Source of the DNA: Sphingomonas sp. BK580
Lineage (GTDB): Bacteria > Pseudomonadota > Alphaproteobacteria > Sphingomonadales > Sphingomonadaceae
Length of the DNA stretch: 64,000 nucleotides
Assembly (NCBI RefSeq): GCF_014194975.1
Contig: NZ_JACIAY010000002.1
Span: 186,001 to 250,000 of the forward strand
Reading direction: 5' to 3'
Shown here: piece after piece, positions 1 through 7,920 of the stretch
Layout: every line of letters begins with the position of its first letter
Position numbering within the stretch: position 1 is the stretch's first letter
The notes under the pieces: generated by a model
The model's input: the letters and a program-made list of their open reading frames with translations, nothing else
What the model was told of the DNA's origin: nothing
The model's database searches: none
Position numbers and translations under genes: made by a program

Positions 1-1
1 C

Positions 2-154
2 AAGTTCGAGCGGGTCGATCCCGGCGAGCCCGGCGGCAGCGGACTCGGCCTCTATATCGCGCGTCGGCTCGCGGGGGCGATGGGCGGCACGCTCACGGTC
101 GACAGCGCGCCGGGAGAAGGCGCGCGCTTCACGCTGGCGCTGCCTGCCGGCTGA
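2..154 (+). CDS. Sensor histidine kinase, C-terminal end (partial)
   Basis: Only the last 50 residues are inside the window; the gene starts upstream. The reading frame shows the G2 region of a HATPase_c domain ([19 protein letters not shown]) followed by the usual closing strand, [14 protein letters not shown], and a TGA stop. This is the ATP-binding end of a histidine kinase, probably of the HisKA/HATPase type. Input domain and signal cannot be judged. It converges with the [2Fe-2S] protein gene, with only a few bases between the two stops. Confidence 0.8.
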   Translation, partial: KFERVDPGEPGGSGLGLYIARRLAGAMGGTLTVDSAPGEGARFTLALPAG

Positions 155-161
155 GCCGCGC

Positions 162-704
162 TCAGCGCTGGCGTGGGTCGAGCGCGGGGACTTGCCGCGC
201 CGCGCCGGCGGGCTCGATCCCGGGCCGCGCGCCGGTGGGCAGGCGCTCCTCGCCGCGGATCGCGCGTCCGGCGCGCTGGATCGCTGCGGTGAGCCGCGGG
301 TAGATGCCGCAACGACAGATATTGGTGATCGCCGCCGCGATCGCGTCGTCGGACGGCATCGGGTCGCGCCGCAGCAGAACCGCCGCGGCCATGACGATGC
401 CCGGCATGCAGAAGCCGCACTGCGACACATTCTCGGCCAGTAGCGCGAGCTGGACCGGGTGCGTGCGATCGCGCGACAGGCCCTCGATCGTGGTGACGAA
501 CGTCCCCTCCGCCGCGGCGAGCGTGAGCTGACAGGAGCGCACCGCGCGGCCGTCGACGTCCACCGTGCAGGCACCGCAGCTCCCGGTGCCGCAGCCATAT
601 TTGGCGCCGGTCAGGTTGGACGCGTCGCGCAATGCCCAGAGCAGCGGCGTCTCGGGGGAAAGGCGATACTCGACCGCCTCGTTGTTGACCGTCAGCCGAG
701 TCAT
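162..704 (-). CDS. (2Fe-2S)-binding oxidoreductase small subunit (isoquinoline 1-oxidoreductase alpha-like)
   Basis: A 180-aa protein of the xanthine dehydrogenase/isoquinoline 1-oxidoreductase small-subunit family, which passes electrons from a molybdopterin subunit through two [2Fe-2S] clusters. The N-terminal plant-ferredoxin fold has Cys38, Cys43, Cys46 and Cys58 (CGTGSCGAC...C). The C-terminal helical domain has the second set, Cys96, Cys99, Cys130 and Cys132 (CGFC...CRC). The chosen ATG overlaps the stop of the PilZ gene (ATGA), so the two are translationally coupled. Oddly, no molybdopterin large subunit lies next to it: the downstream neighbour is a convergent kinase gene. The partner must be elsewhere, or the gene is an orphan. 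Confidence 0.85.
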   Translation of the reverse strand: MTRLTVNNEAVEYRLSPETPLLWALRDASNLTGAKYGCGTGSCGACTVDVDGRAVRSCQLTLAAAEGTFVTTIEGLSRDRTHPVQLALLAENVSQCGFCMPGIVMAAAVLLRRDPMPSDDAIAAAITNICRCGIYPRLTAAIQRAGRAIRGEERLPTGARPGIEPAGAARQVPALDPRQR

Positions 705-1045
705 CCGCGCTCGCGGTACGCGTCGCGGATATGCTGCATCCAGCCGGCGCTGGGCTGAACGCTGGTGTGGCGCGCGCGCGGGCGGCGCGCCTCTGCGATA
801 TCGACCTGAGTCTCGAAATGCAGACCCGCCAGCGTCGCCTTGGCCCACATCACGCGGGCAGCGAGCTGCTCGAGTGTCCCCATCGTCACGCGCACCTCGT
901 CCCCCTGCGTCAGCGCCGCGCTGTTGTCGACGCACGCGCCGGTCATCGAGAGGTTGCGGACGCGGCACTCGACGGCCTGGGTGCCAGTATCGACCAAGGC
1001 GTAGAGGATCACGCTGCTGCGCGGTTCGCGGGGAGGAGTCGACAT
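701..1045 (-). CDS. PilZ domain protein
   Basis: A 114-aa protein that is essentially one PilZ domain, the family that binds cyclic di-GMP or acts as an adaptor. The signature NxSxxG is present as NLSMTG near residue 32, followed by the usual beta-barrel strands (GDEVRVTM, ARVMWAKATLAGLHFE). An Arg-containing stretch precedes the motif (ECRVRNLS), so c-di-GMP binding is possible but the N-terminal RxxxR is not canonical. The stop codon overlaps the start of the downstream [2Fe-2S] gene by 4 nt, giving a two-gene operon. Confidence 0.75.
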   Translation of the reverse strand: MSTPPREPRSSVILYALVDTGTQAVECRVRNLSMTGACVDNSAALTQGDEVRVTMGTLEQLAARVMWAKATLAGLHFETQVDIAEARRPRARHTSVQPSAGWMQHIRDAYRERG

Positions 1046-1196
1046 GCGGGCAGCTCTAGATCCAGTTCCCTAACGAGCGCTATCCGTTTTCTCCCGACGC
1101 GGCGACGAAGCAGAGGCTGTCTCAGGATCGGGCATAAAGTATGTAAAGTAGCGTTGTATCAGTTGCTCCCCCGACGAATACTGCCATAAGCACGCG

Positions 1197-3335
1197 ATGG
1201 CAGGTCCCATCGTGCAACGCGACCCAAACGGGGAGTCGCTCAACCTGACGGCCTGCGACCGCGAGCCGATCCATGTTCCAGGCGCGGTGCAGCCCCACGG
1301 GCTGTTGCTCGTCGCCGACGCTCTCTCGCTCGAGGTGGTCGCGGGCGCCGGTGCGCTCGAGGCGCTGTTCGGTGACGACTGGCTCGGCGCGCGACTCGAC
1401 GCGCTGCTCGCACAGGATGTCAACGCGCTGGCCGAGGCAGTTCCGATCGGTCCCGGCGGGACGATCCTGGCGGCACCGGTGCACGGGCACGACGTCGCGT
1501 TGCACCGCACCGGCCAGTGGCTGCTCGCCGAGCTGGAGCCGATGGGGGAAGGCGGCGGCAGCGTCGCGGAGACGCTCGGCTGGCTCGACGCGATGGCGGC
1601 GGGCTTCGAGCGCACCACGACCTTCGTCGCGCTGTGCGAGCGCGCCGCGGTGGCCTTCCGCGCGCTCACCGGCTTCGACCGGGTGATGATCTACCGCTTC
1701 CTCGACGATGAGGCGGGCTGCGTCGTCGCCGAGGACCGGGCACCGCGGCTGGGGACCTTCCTCCACCACCACTTCCCGGCAAGCGACATCCCGCGCCAGG
1801 CGCGTGCGCTCTACGTGCGCAACCGCACCCGCGTGATCCCGGACGTGGATTATATCCCCGCACCGCTGCGCCCCGCCGGCTTCGAGCTGACCGACCTCAG
1901 CGACGTCGCGGTTCGCAGCGTGTCACCGGTCCACGTCGAATATCTCCGCAACATGGGTGTGTCCGCCTCCGCGTCGATCTCGATCGTCAAGGACGGGCTG
2001 CTCTGGGGACTGGTGGCCTGTCACCATGAGACACCGCGGCTGCTGCCGCGCGCCGTCCGCGCCGCGGCGGCCGCTCTCGCGGGCGGCCTGGCACGCCAAC
2101 TCCGGGCCAAGGAAGAGGCCGAGGCCTATCGCGAGCGGCTCGCGCTGCGCGGCGAGGAGGACTCGCTGCGCGCCTTGCTGCTCACCAGCGACTCGCCGCT
2201 CGACGTGGTGCAGGCGCGCGCCGAGGACGTCCGCCAGGCGTTCGGCGCCGACGGGCTCGCGCTGGTCCGTGACGGCCGCGCGACGACGGTCGGGATCGTC
2301 CCTGATGCGGCCGCGCTGGTGGCGCTGGCGCGCTGGCTCGGCACGCGCGACGACGCCGCGCCGCTCGCCACCCGCGAGCTCGGCAAGGACTGGGCCGAGG
2401 CCGAGCGGGCCGCGCCGATCGCGGGCGTGCTCGGCTTCGCGCTCGGCGAGGGGGACGCCTTGCTGTGGCTGCGCGCCGAGAAGATCGAGGAGATCGAGTG
2501 GGCCGGCAACCCGCACAAGGCGGTACCGCACGACCCACAGGCGACGCTGCGCCCGCGCGCCTCGTTCGAATCGTGGCGCGAGCAGGTGCGCGGGCGCGCG
2601 CGGCGCTGGACGCTCGAGCAGGTCGACGGCGCGGCCCGGCTGCGCCGCCTGCTGGGCGAGGCGCGCGCCGCGGCCGAGCTGCGCCGGCTCAACCGCGAGC
2701 TGGAGCGCACCGGCGCGGAGAAGGACTCGCTGCTCGCGCAGAAGGACCTGCTGATGCGCGAGGTCGACCACCGCGTGCAGAACAGCCTGCAGCTGGTCTC
2801 GTCCTTCCTCGCCATCCAGGCGCGCGACGCCGGCGCGGGCGCCGTGGCCGACCAGCTGCTCGAGGCACGCTCGCGGCTCTCCGCCGTGGCGCTGGTGCAC
2901 CGGCGCCTCTACCGCGACGATCAGATCGAGGTGATCGACCTCAGCCGCTACATCGGCGAGCTGATGCAGGACCTGCGCTCCTCGCTTGGCGAGGAATGGG
3001 GACGGCATCTCACACTCGACCTCGCGCCGGTGCTGATCCCGACCGACCGCGCCGTCAGCGTCGGGCTGATCGCCGCCGAGCTCGTGATCAACGCGACCAA
3101 ATACGCCTACCCGGCGCAGAACGGCGGCGCCATCGACGTGGTGCTGGAGCAGCACGGCCATCTGCTGCGGCTGATCGTGGCGGATCGCGGCGTCGGCAAG
3201 GCCGCGGGCGGCGACGGCGGCTTCGGCAGCCGGATGATGACCGCGGTGGTGCAGCGCATCGGCGGCACGGTCGAGTTCCAGGCCAATGATCCTGGCACGC
3301 GCGCGCTGCTCACCGCGCCGATCGAGGGCGACTGA
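1197..3335 (+). CDS. bphP: Bacteriophytochrome sensor histidine kinase (PAS-GAF-PHY-HisKA_2)
   Basis: A 712-aa red/far-red photoreceptor kinase. Cys20 in the PAS_2 region (ACDREPIHVPG...QPHG) matches the biliverdin-attachment Cys of bacteriophytochromes. The GAF domain has the PASDIP motif at 194-199 and the chromophore His pair, CHH, at 275-277. The PHY tongue has PRASF at 453-457. The output is a HisKA_2 kinase with His525 (EVDHRVQNSLQL) and a HATPase domain with the N box near 'ELVINATKYAYP'. All residues expected for a photoactive bilin protein are present. No heme oxygenase (bphO) and no response regulator are adjacent, so chromophore supply and partner lie elsewhere. The ATG at 1197 begins the conserved N-terminal extension. 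Confidence 0.93.
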   Translation: MAGPIVQRDPNGESLNLTACDREPIHVPGAVQPHGLLLVADALSLEVVAGAGALEALFGDDWLGARLDALLAQDVNALAEAVPIGPGGTILAAPVHGHDVALHRTGQWLLAELEPMGEGGGSVAETLGWLDAMAAGFERTTTFVALCERAAVAFRALTGFDRVMIYRFLDDEAGCVVAEDRAPRLGTFLHHHFPASDIPRQARALYVRNRTRVIPDVDYIPAPLRPAGFELTDLSDVAVRSVSPVHVEYLRNMGVSASASISIVKDGLLWGLVACHHETPRLLPRAVRAAAAALAGGLARQLRAKEEAEAYRERLALRGEEDSLRALLLTSDSPLDVVQARAEDVRQAFGADGLALVRDGRATTVGIVPDAAALVALARWLGTRDDAAPLATRELGKDWAEAERAAPIAGVLGFALGEGDALLWLRAEKIEEIEWAGNPHKAVPHDPQATLRPRASFESWREQVRGRARRWTLEQVDGAARLRRLLGEARAAAELRRLNRELERTGAEKDSLLAQKDLLMREVDHRVQNSLQLVSSFLAIQARDAGAGAVADQLLEARSRLSAVALVHRRLYRDDQIEVIDLSRYIGELMQDLRSSLGEEWGRHLTLDLAPVLIPTDRAVSVGLIAAELVINATKYAYPAQNGGAIDVVLEQHGHLLRLIVADRGVGKAAGGDGGFGSRMMTAVVQRIGGTVEFQANDPGTRALLTAPIEGD

Positions 3336-3371
3336 CGGTAGCCGCGGTGCGGCGTCGAGGGCGGGACGGCG

Positions 3372-4091
3372 ATGTCGCGGACGGGCCGGTTGTTCGAGCT
3401 GATCGGGGTGCTCCGCGCGCGGCGGCTGCCGGTCACCGCGCTGGAGCTCTCGGCCGAGCTGGGCGTGTCGCCGCGCAGCATCTATCGCGACATCGAGATG
3501 CTTCGCTCGCTCGGGGCGCCGGTGGAGGGGCAGGCGGGCGTGGGATATCGCCTCGGCGCCGGCTTCTTCCTGCCCCAGCTCGCGTTCACGCAGGACGAGC
3601 TGGACGTGCTGGCGCTCGGCCTCGGCTGGGTGCGCGAGCGCGGCGACCCCGATCTGGTCCGCTCCGGTGAGAGCGCGCTCGCCAAGATCGACGCGGCGCG
3701 CGCCAGCGATGCGACGCCGGACGGCGCCTCGCCCGCGCTGCTCGCCGCGGCCTCGCTGTCGCGGCGAGCCGATGCCGCGCAGGTCGCGGTGCTGCGGCAC
3801 GCGATCCGCCGCCAGCGCAAGCTCGAGATCACCTACCGGGACGTTGCCGGCACCGCCAGCGAGCGTGTGATCTGGCCCATCGCGGTCGTCTATTTCGACG
3901 AGGCGCGCGTGCTGGCGGCCTGGTGCGAGCGGCGGTCGGCCTTCCGGCATTTCCGCGTCGACCGGGTCGCGGTACGCGCGGTGTTGGACGAGCGCTACCC
4001 GGGCCGCCGTCACGCGCTGTTCCTGCGATGGCGCGAGCAGGATCGCGACTGGCGCTCGCTGCTGACAGTTTCTGACGCTCCGCCCACCTAA
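3372..4091 (+). CDS. YafY/WYL-family transcriptional regulator
   Basis: A 239-aa protein with an N-terminal HTH_11 winged helix (residues about 5-60; VTALELSAELGVSPRSIYRDI) and a C-terminal WYL-type domain (about 135-215) that usually senses a ligand or nucleic acid. The last segment, ending SLLTVSDAPPT, fits the family. It starts 36 nt after the phytochrome gene on the same strand and is followed by a DUF1330 gene, so it may belong to a short operon. What it regulates is unknown; YafY-like proteins often control a neighbouring gene. Confidence 0.85.
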   Translation: MSRTGRLFELIGVLRARRLPVTALELSAELGVSPRSIYRDIEMLRSLGAPVEGQAGVGYRLGAGFFLPQLAFTQDELDVLALGLGWVRERGDPDLVRSGESALAKIDAARASDATPDGASPALLAAASLSRRADAAQVAVLRHAIRRQRKLEITYRDVAGTASERVIWPIAVVYFDEARVLAAWCERRSAFRHFRVDRVAVRAVLDERYPGRRHALFLRWREQDRDWRSLLTVSDAPPT

Positions 4092-4145
4092 AGGACATCG
4101 CACCGGCCGCTCGTACGGGGCGGCGTGATCGGAGCGATAGTCCAG

Positions 4146-4517
4146 ATGGTAGCCTTCTCCCCTGACATCTTCGCCGCCTTCCTGGCCGACGAGGACGACA
4201 CGCCCGTCGTCATGCTCAACCTCCTGCGCTTCGCCGAAGACGGCGGTCGCGAGCGCTACGCGACGTATCTAGGACTGGCGCGCCCCATCCTGGCGCGCTT
4301 CGGCGCGCGGATCCTCGTCGGCGGCGAGGGCCTGCCCGTGCTGACCGCCGGTGATAACGCGGGGTGGGACGCGGCGCTGCTGGTGGAATATCCGCGCCGC
4401 GCCGCGTTCAAGGCGATGGTCGACGATCCCGATTATCAGCGCGCCTTCCAGGTCGGCAGCTCGGCATTGGCCGACATCGTGCTCCAGCCGCTGCGGCCCA
4501 GGCCGGACTGGCTCTGA
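4146..4517 (+). CDS. DUF1330 domain-containing protein
   Basis: About 123 aa, of the ferredoxin-like-fold DUF1330 family. Visible family marks are TPVVMLNLLRF near the N terminus, the ARFGARILVGGEG strand and the WDAALLVEYPRRAAFKAMVDDPDYQ region. I chose the ATG at 4146; an in-frame GTG at 4125 would add seven residues and cannot be excluded. It lies just downstream of the WYL regulator on the same strand, which may control it. No catalytic function is established for the family. Confidence 0.75.
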   Translation: MVAFSPDIFAAFLADEDDTPVVMLNLLRFAEDGGRERYATYLGLARPILARFGARILVGGEGLPVLTAGDNAGWDAALLVEYPRRAAFKAMVDDPDYQRAFQVGSSALADIVLQPLRPRPDWL

Positions 4518-4575
4518 CGACGAGGTCATGCGCTCGGCGGCCGAGGCCGAGAGCTGACCCGCTCACGTCATCTAC

Positions 4576-4599
4576 GTGCTCCTGCGTAGGCAGGAGCAC
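4576..4599. repeat. Intergenic hairpin repeat, family B (single unit)
   Basis: GTGCTCCTGC and GCAGGAGCAC form a perfect 10-bp stem around a 4-nt loop (4586-4589). It lies between the ends of the convergent DUF1330 and M20 genes and could terminate both. The same stem recurs at 41492-41515, with relatives near 7829, 48821 and 58318. Confidence 0.7.
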
Positions 4600-4626
4600 C
4601 GTCGCGTCGACCGACCCGGCCCGCGC

Positions 4627-5871
4627 CTAGTCGAAACCGCGCTCCAGGAAGCGCTCCGCCAGCGCGCAATGCATCGCCACGCCGGTGGCGAAGACCTGCT
4701 CGTCGATCGTCATTCGCGGATTGTGGAGCGGTGGGTTGGTCTCGGGCGTGGAGCCCGGCGCCGCCGCGCCGACGAAGGCGATCGCGCCCGGCAACTCGCG
4801 CAGCACGTAGCTGAAGTCCTCGCCGCCCATGATCGGCGCGGGCATCGTCGCCCAACCCTGCGCGCCGCCGATCTCCTGCGCCAGCTCGCGCATCAGCCGC
4901 GTGGCACGCGGGTCGTTCATCGTCACGGGATAGCCCTCGTCGATGCTCGACGCGACGGTGCAGCCGTGCGCCTCCGCCACGCCGCGCGCCACCTGGTGGA
5001 AGGCGGCGCGCATCGCGTCGCGCGTGCCCGGCGACAAGGTCCGCAGCGTGCCGGCGAGCTGGACCTCGTCGGGGATGATGTTGTGCGAGGCGCCGGCGTG
5101 GATCTGCGTGATCGTGAGCACCGCCGGGTCGGCGACGGGCACGCGCCGCGCGACATGCTGCTGGAGCGCGGTGACGATCGCGCAGGCGACCGGGATCGGG
5201 TCGATCGCGTCGTGCGGCATGGCGGCGTGGCCGCCGCGGCCGCGGACGGTGGCGCGCACCGTGTCGGTGGAGGCGAGCAGCGCGCCCTCGCGCCCGATGA
5301 ACACGCCCGCGGGCGCGTTGGGCAGGACGTGGAGCGCGAAGGCGGCGTCGGGCCGCGCGCGGTCGAGCAGGCCGTCGGCGATCATCTCGCGCGCGCCGTG
5401 ATGCCCCTCCTCGCCGGGCTGGAACATGAAGACGACGGTGCCGGCGAGCTGGTCGCGTCGTGCCGACAGCGCCTTGGCGGCGCCGACCAGCATCGCGGTA
5501 TGCGCGTCATGGCCGCAGGCGTGCATCGTGCCCGGCAGCGTCGAGGCGAAGGGCAGGCCGGTCTCCTCGGTGATCGGCAGCGCGTCCATGTCGCCGCGCA
5601 GCAGCACCGTGCGCGCGTTCGAGCCGGCGCCGCCGTCGCTCCGGCCGCCGCGCAGGATCGCGACGAAGCCCGTGGTGCGCGTGCCGTCGTGGATCTCGAG
5701 CGGCAGGCCGGCGAGCGCGGCCTTGGCCTTGGCGGTCGTCAGCGGGCAGTGCAGCCCCATCTCGGGCTCGGCATGGATCGCGCGGCGCAGCGCGATGACG
5801 TCGGCGAGCTGCTCGGTGCCGAGCGCGGTCCAGTCGGTGGGCGAGTCGAGCGGTGGGGACATCGGGGACAC
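4627..5871 (-). CDS. M20D-family amidohydrolase (hippurate hydrolase-like)
   Basis: A 414-aa cytoplasmic metallo-amidohydrolase of the M20D group (IAA-amino acid/hippurate/N-acyl amino acid hydrolases). Metal-binding signatures are MHACGHDAH near residues 116-124 and GEEGHHGAREM near 153-163, with a bacterial exopeptidase dimerisation domain after that and EDFSYVL near the C terminus. There is no signal peptide. The second Met (MSPPLDS) is an alternative start three codons in. It is monocistronic, or weakly linked to the peptidyl-prolyl isomerase gene behind it. The substrate cannot be told from sequence. Confidence 0.88.
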   Translation of the reverse strand: MSPMSPPLDSPTDWTALGTEQLADVIALRRAIHAEPEMGLHCPLTTAKAKAALAGLPLEIHDGTRTTGFVAILRGGRSDGGAGSNARTVLLRGDMDALPITEETGLPFASTLPGTMHACGHDAHTAMLVGAAKALSARRDQLAGTVVFMFQPGEEGHHGAREMIADGLLDRARPDAAFALHVLPNAPAGVFIGREGALLASTDTVRATVRGRGGHAAMPHDAIDPIPVACAIVTALQQHVARRVPVADPAVLTITQIHAGASHNIIPDEVQLAGTLRTLSPGTRDAMRAAFHQVARGVAEAHGCTVASSIDEGYPVTMNDPRATRLMRELAQEIGGAQGWATMPAPIMGGEDFSYVLRELPGAIAFVGAAAPGSTPETNPPLHNPRMTIDEQVFATGVAMHCALAERFLERGFD

Positions 5872-5905
5872 TCCTTCTCGGCCCGATTTAGACCCTGGCG
5901 CGGCG

Positions 5906-6550
5906 CTAGTCGACGCGGCGCGCCGCCGTGATCTTGATCACGGGCGCGAGCATCTGTCCCTTCATCACGCCCTCGCCCAGCGTCGGCGAGGTCGGCGCGG
6001 CGAGGATGCGCCGCACCACGTCCATCCCCTCCAGCACGCGGCCGAAGGCGGCGAAGCCGGGAGTGTCGGCGGTGGCGTCCATCGAGCTGAGGTCGCCGAC
6101 GGTGATGAAGAAGTCGCCCGCGGCGGTGTCGGGCTTGGCCATCGCCATCGACAGCGTGCCGTCGCGGTGGCTCAGCCTGGTGAGCGTGGTCGGCTCGTGC
6201 TTGATCGGCGGCAGCGTGCGCTTGGAATCGTTGCGCGTGCCGAACTGCGCGAGGCCGTAGCCGTCGGCCACCTTGACCGCGCGGTAGAAGCCGACGCCGT
6301 CGAGCTTGTGCTGGTCGACGTAGCGCAGGAAATTGCCCGCGGTGATCGGCGCGGCCTTGGTGTCGACACCGACCAGGATGTCGCCGGCCTCGGTGCTGAG
6401 GCGCACGCGCGTGAGCGCCTCGGCGTCGGGAGCAGGCGTCGGGGCAGCCGCCTGGATCGCGGGCGCGGCGACGGGCGCCTGGGGCGGAGCGCCGGGCGAC
6501 GTCGCCGGCGCGCCCTGTACGGCGAGCAGCAGCGCGAGCGCGGCGATCAT
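5906..6550 (-). CDS. Secreted peptidyl-prolyl cis-trans isomerase (cyclophilin type)
   Basis: A 214-aa cyclophilin. The chosen ATG gives a short hydrophobic signal peptide (MIAALALLLAVQG) followed by an Ala/Pro-rich linker to about residue 45, then the Pro_isomerase domain (VRLSTEAGDILVGVD ... AAPITAGNFLRYVD ... GDFFITVGDL ... GFAAFGRVLEGMDVVRRI). It is probably periplasmic and helps outer-membrane protein folding. The canonical active-site Arg and Phe are only partly conserved (YRAVKV, FGRVL). The start overlaps the stop of the preceding secreted-protein gene by 4 nt (ATGA), so the two are co-translated. Confidence 0.85.
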   Translation of the reverse strand: MIAALALLLAVQGAPATSPGAPPQAPVAAPAIQAAAPTPAPDAEALTRVRLSTEAGDILVGVDTKAAPITAGNFLRYVDQHKLDGVGFYRAVKVADGYGLAQFGTRNDSKRTLPPIKHEPTTLTRLSHRDGTLSMAMAKPDTAAGDFFITVGDLSSMDATADTPGFAAFGRVLEGMDVVRRILAAPTSPTLGEGVMKGQMLAPVIKITAARRVD

Positions 6551-7083
6551 GCCGCCACCTGCGGCGCGCGCGCGATCATCACGGGCAGCGACGACGCCTT
6601 GGTCCCGCTCAATTGAAGAACGTAGCGCCCCGGCTCGAGCCGAAAATCGACCATCTTGCGGATACCCGAACAGGCCGGGCCGTGGCCGTGGGCGCTCGCC
6701 GCGAGCGCGCGGCCGGCACGCACCACGTCGATCCAAGCGGCGTCACCCAGCGCGACGCGATAGGTACCGGGACGCGCGACCTGGAACAAGGCGAGGCCCG
6801 CGGTCTCGCCCATGTCGGGCTCGCGCTGCGGCGCGACCGCCGGGGTGACCTGCTCGACCGGGGCGAGCCGCAGGTCGGCGCCGTGGCCCACGACGATCAC
6901 CGGCGCGCTGCGCGTGCTCGTCCCGGCGGCGAGCGGCGCGCGCCGCGCCCAACCGGTCATCCCGGCGGGCAGCGCCGGCCGCGACACAGAGCAGCGCTGA
7001 TCGCCGGTCGGCTCGACCCCCGGTGCCTGCGCGATCGGCGCGGCCGCGGCGAGCAGGGGAAACAGCAGCGAGACAGTGGACAT
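6547..7083 (-). CDS. Hypothetical secreted protein
   Basis: A 178-aa protein not assigned to a family. It has an N-terminal signal-like segment (MSTVSLLFPLLAAAAPIAQA) and no other membrane span. The body is a beta-rich domain: an early Cys-containing part (QRCSVSRPALP), then LALFQVARPGTYRVALGDAAWIDV and FRLEPGRYVLQLSGTKASSLPVMI, which resemble the periplasmic carbohydrate-binding or 'quality' folds. It overlaps the cyclophilin start by 4 nt, so the two may act together in the envelope. Function is unknown. Confidence 0.65.
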   Translation of the reverse strand: MSTVSLLFPLLAAAAPIAQAPGVEPTGDQRCSVSRPALPAGMTGWARRAPLAAGTSTRSAPVIVVGHGADLRLAPVEQVTPAVAPQREPDMGETAGLALFQVARPGTYRVALGDAAWIDVVRAGRALAASAHGHGPACSGIRKMVDFRLEPGRYVLQLSGTKASSLPVMIARAPQVAA

Positions 7084-7220
7084 CTAGGGCTCCATGGGGA
7101 GCCTCTCTCTACGCCCTTGCCGCGTGCGCATCCAGCCCGCGAGTTCGGCGTTGTTCCATTGAGGCGACCCGAGACGGTGCGATCACGCTCGTGCGAGGCC
7201 GCCGGCACAGGAGAGCGAGC

Positions 7221-7673
7221 ATGAGCGACTCGAGCGAGGACGGCGCGGGCAAAGCAGGCGAGGGCGGCACCGGTTCGCTTGGCGGAGGGTCGGCCAACGC
7301 GGCATGGCGCGGTGCCGAGCAGATGCGCGACGCCTTCAACGAGCATGTCGCTGATCCGGCGCGCCGCGCCGGCGAGGCGATGCGCGCCTCGGGCGAGCGG
7401 GTCGTGCAGAACGGGTCGGCGCTGGGAACGACGATCATCGACCAGGCGGAGGCGAACGCGCGCGAGGCGTTCGCGGCGCTCCGCTCCGCCGCGGGCGCGC
7501 GCGACCTCACCGAGGTGATGCGGATCCAGGGCGAGTACCTCCGCGAACAGGGCCAGCGCTCGATGGAGCAAGCGCGCGAGATCGGGCAGCTGATCATGCA
7601 GTTCGGTCGCGAGGCGATCCAGCCGGGCGGACGGGGCGAGGTGCGAGGCGAGGAGCCGAAGCGGGAGGAATAG
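7221..7673 (+). CDS. Phasin family protein
   Basis: A 150-aa, highly charged, all-helical protein of the phasin family (granule-associated or general stress proteins). The core, residues about 80-130 (ANAREAFAALRSAAGARDL, EVMRIQGEYLREQ, MEQAREIGQLIMQ), matches phasin_2. The first 35 residues are Gly/Ser-rich and probably disordered. The ATG at 7221 is preceded by AGGAGA with good spacing. No PHA synthase is close by, so it may act away from granules. It is flanked by two intergenic repeat elements downstream. Confidence 0.8.
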   Translation: MSDSSEDGAGKAGEGGTGSLGGGSANAAWRGAEQMRDAFNEHVADPARRAGEAMRASGERVVQNGSALGTTIIDQAEANAREAFAALRSAAGARDLTEVMRIQGEYLREQGQRSMEQAREIGQLIMQFGREAIQPGGRGEVRGEEPKREE

Positions 7674-7698
7674 TGGATCCCGCCCGCGCCCGTCCTGG

Positions 7699-7794
7699 CG
7701 TCATCCTGAGCTTGTCTCAGGATCCACCGTCCCGCACGCACCGCGCGATCTGAGGGTGCGGCACGGTGGATCCTGAAACGAGTTCAGGATGACG
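7699..7794. repeat. Intergenic inverted repeat, family A (two-arm copy)
   Basis: The arm at 7700-7727 and the reverse complement of 7766-7793 match at 25 of 28 positions. Each arm is itself a small palindrome (CCTGAG...CTCAGG; CCTGAA...TTCAGG). Related copies lie near 27035, 34391 and 58191. It sits downstream of the phasin gene. Confidence 0.8.
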
Positions 7795-7828
7795 GAGGTG
7801 GCCGAGAGGGCGCTCGATGCCTGAGGCC

Positions 7829-7906
7829 GTGCTCCTGCGGACGCAGAAGCCCAGAGCGACATGGCGGCGCGATCTCGGCCCTGGGCTCCTGCTTCCGCAG
7901 GAGCAG
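7829..7906. repeat. Intergenic hairpin repeat, family B (two-unit copy)
   Basis: It starts with GTGCTCCTGCGGACGCAG and ends with GGGCTCCTGCTTCCGCAGGA, two related hairpin units with a GC-rich middle. It lies between the phasin gene and the end of the outer-membrane efflux gene. Confidence 0.65.
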
Positions 7907-7920
7907 GGCAAGTAGATCGG

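Noticed and set aside
1923..4103. A 726-codon open frame on the minus strand opposite the phytochrome and WYL genes
   Set aside because: It is a product of the GC-rich third codon positions of the real plus-strand genes, with Arg/Ala/Gly-rich low-complexity content and no domain.
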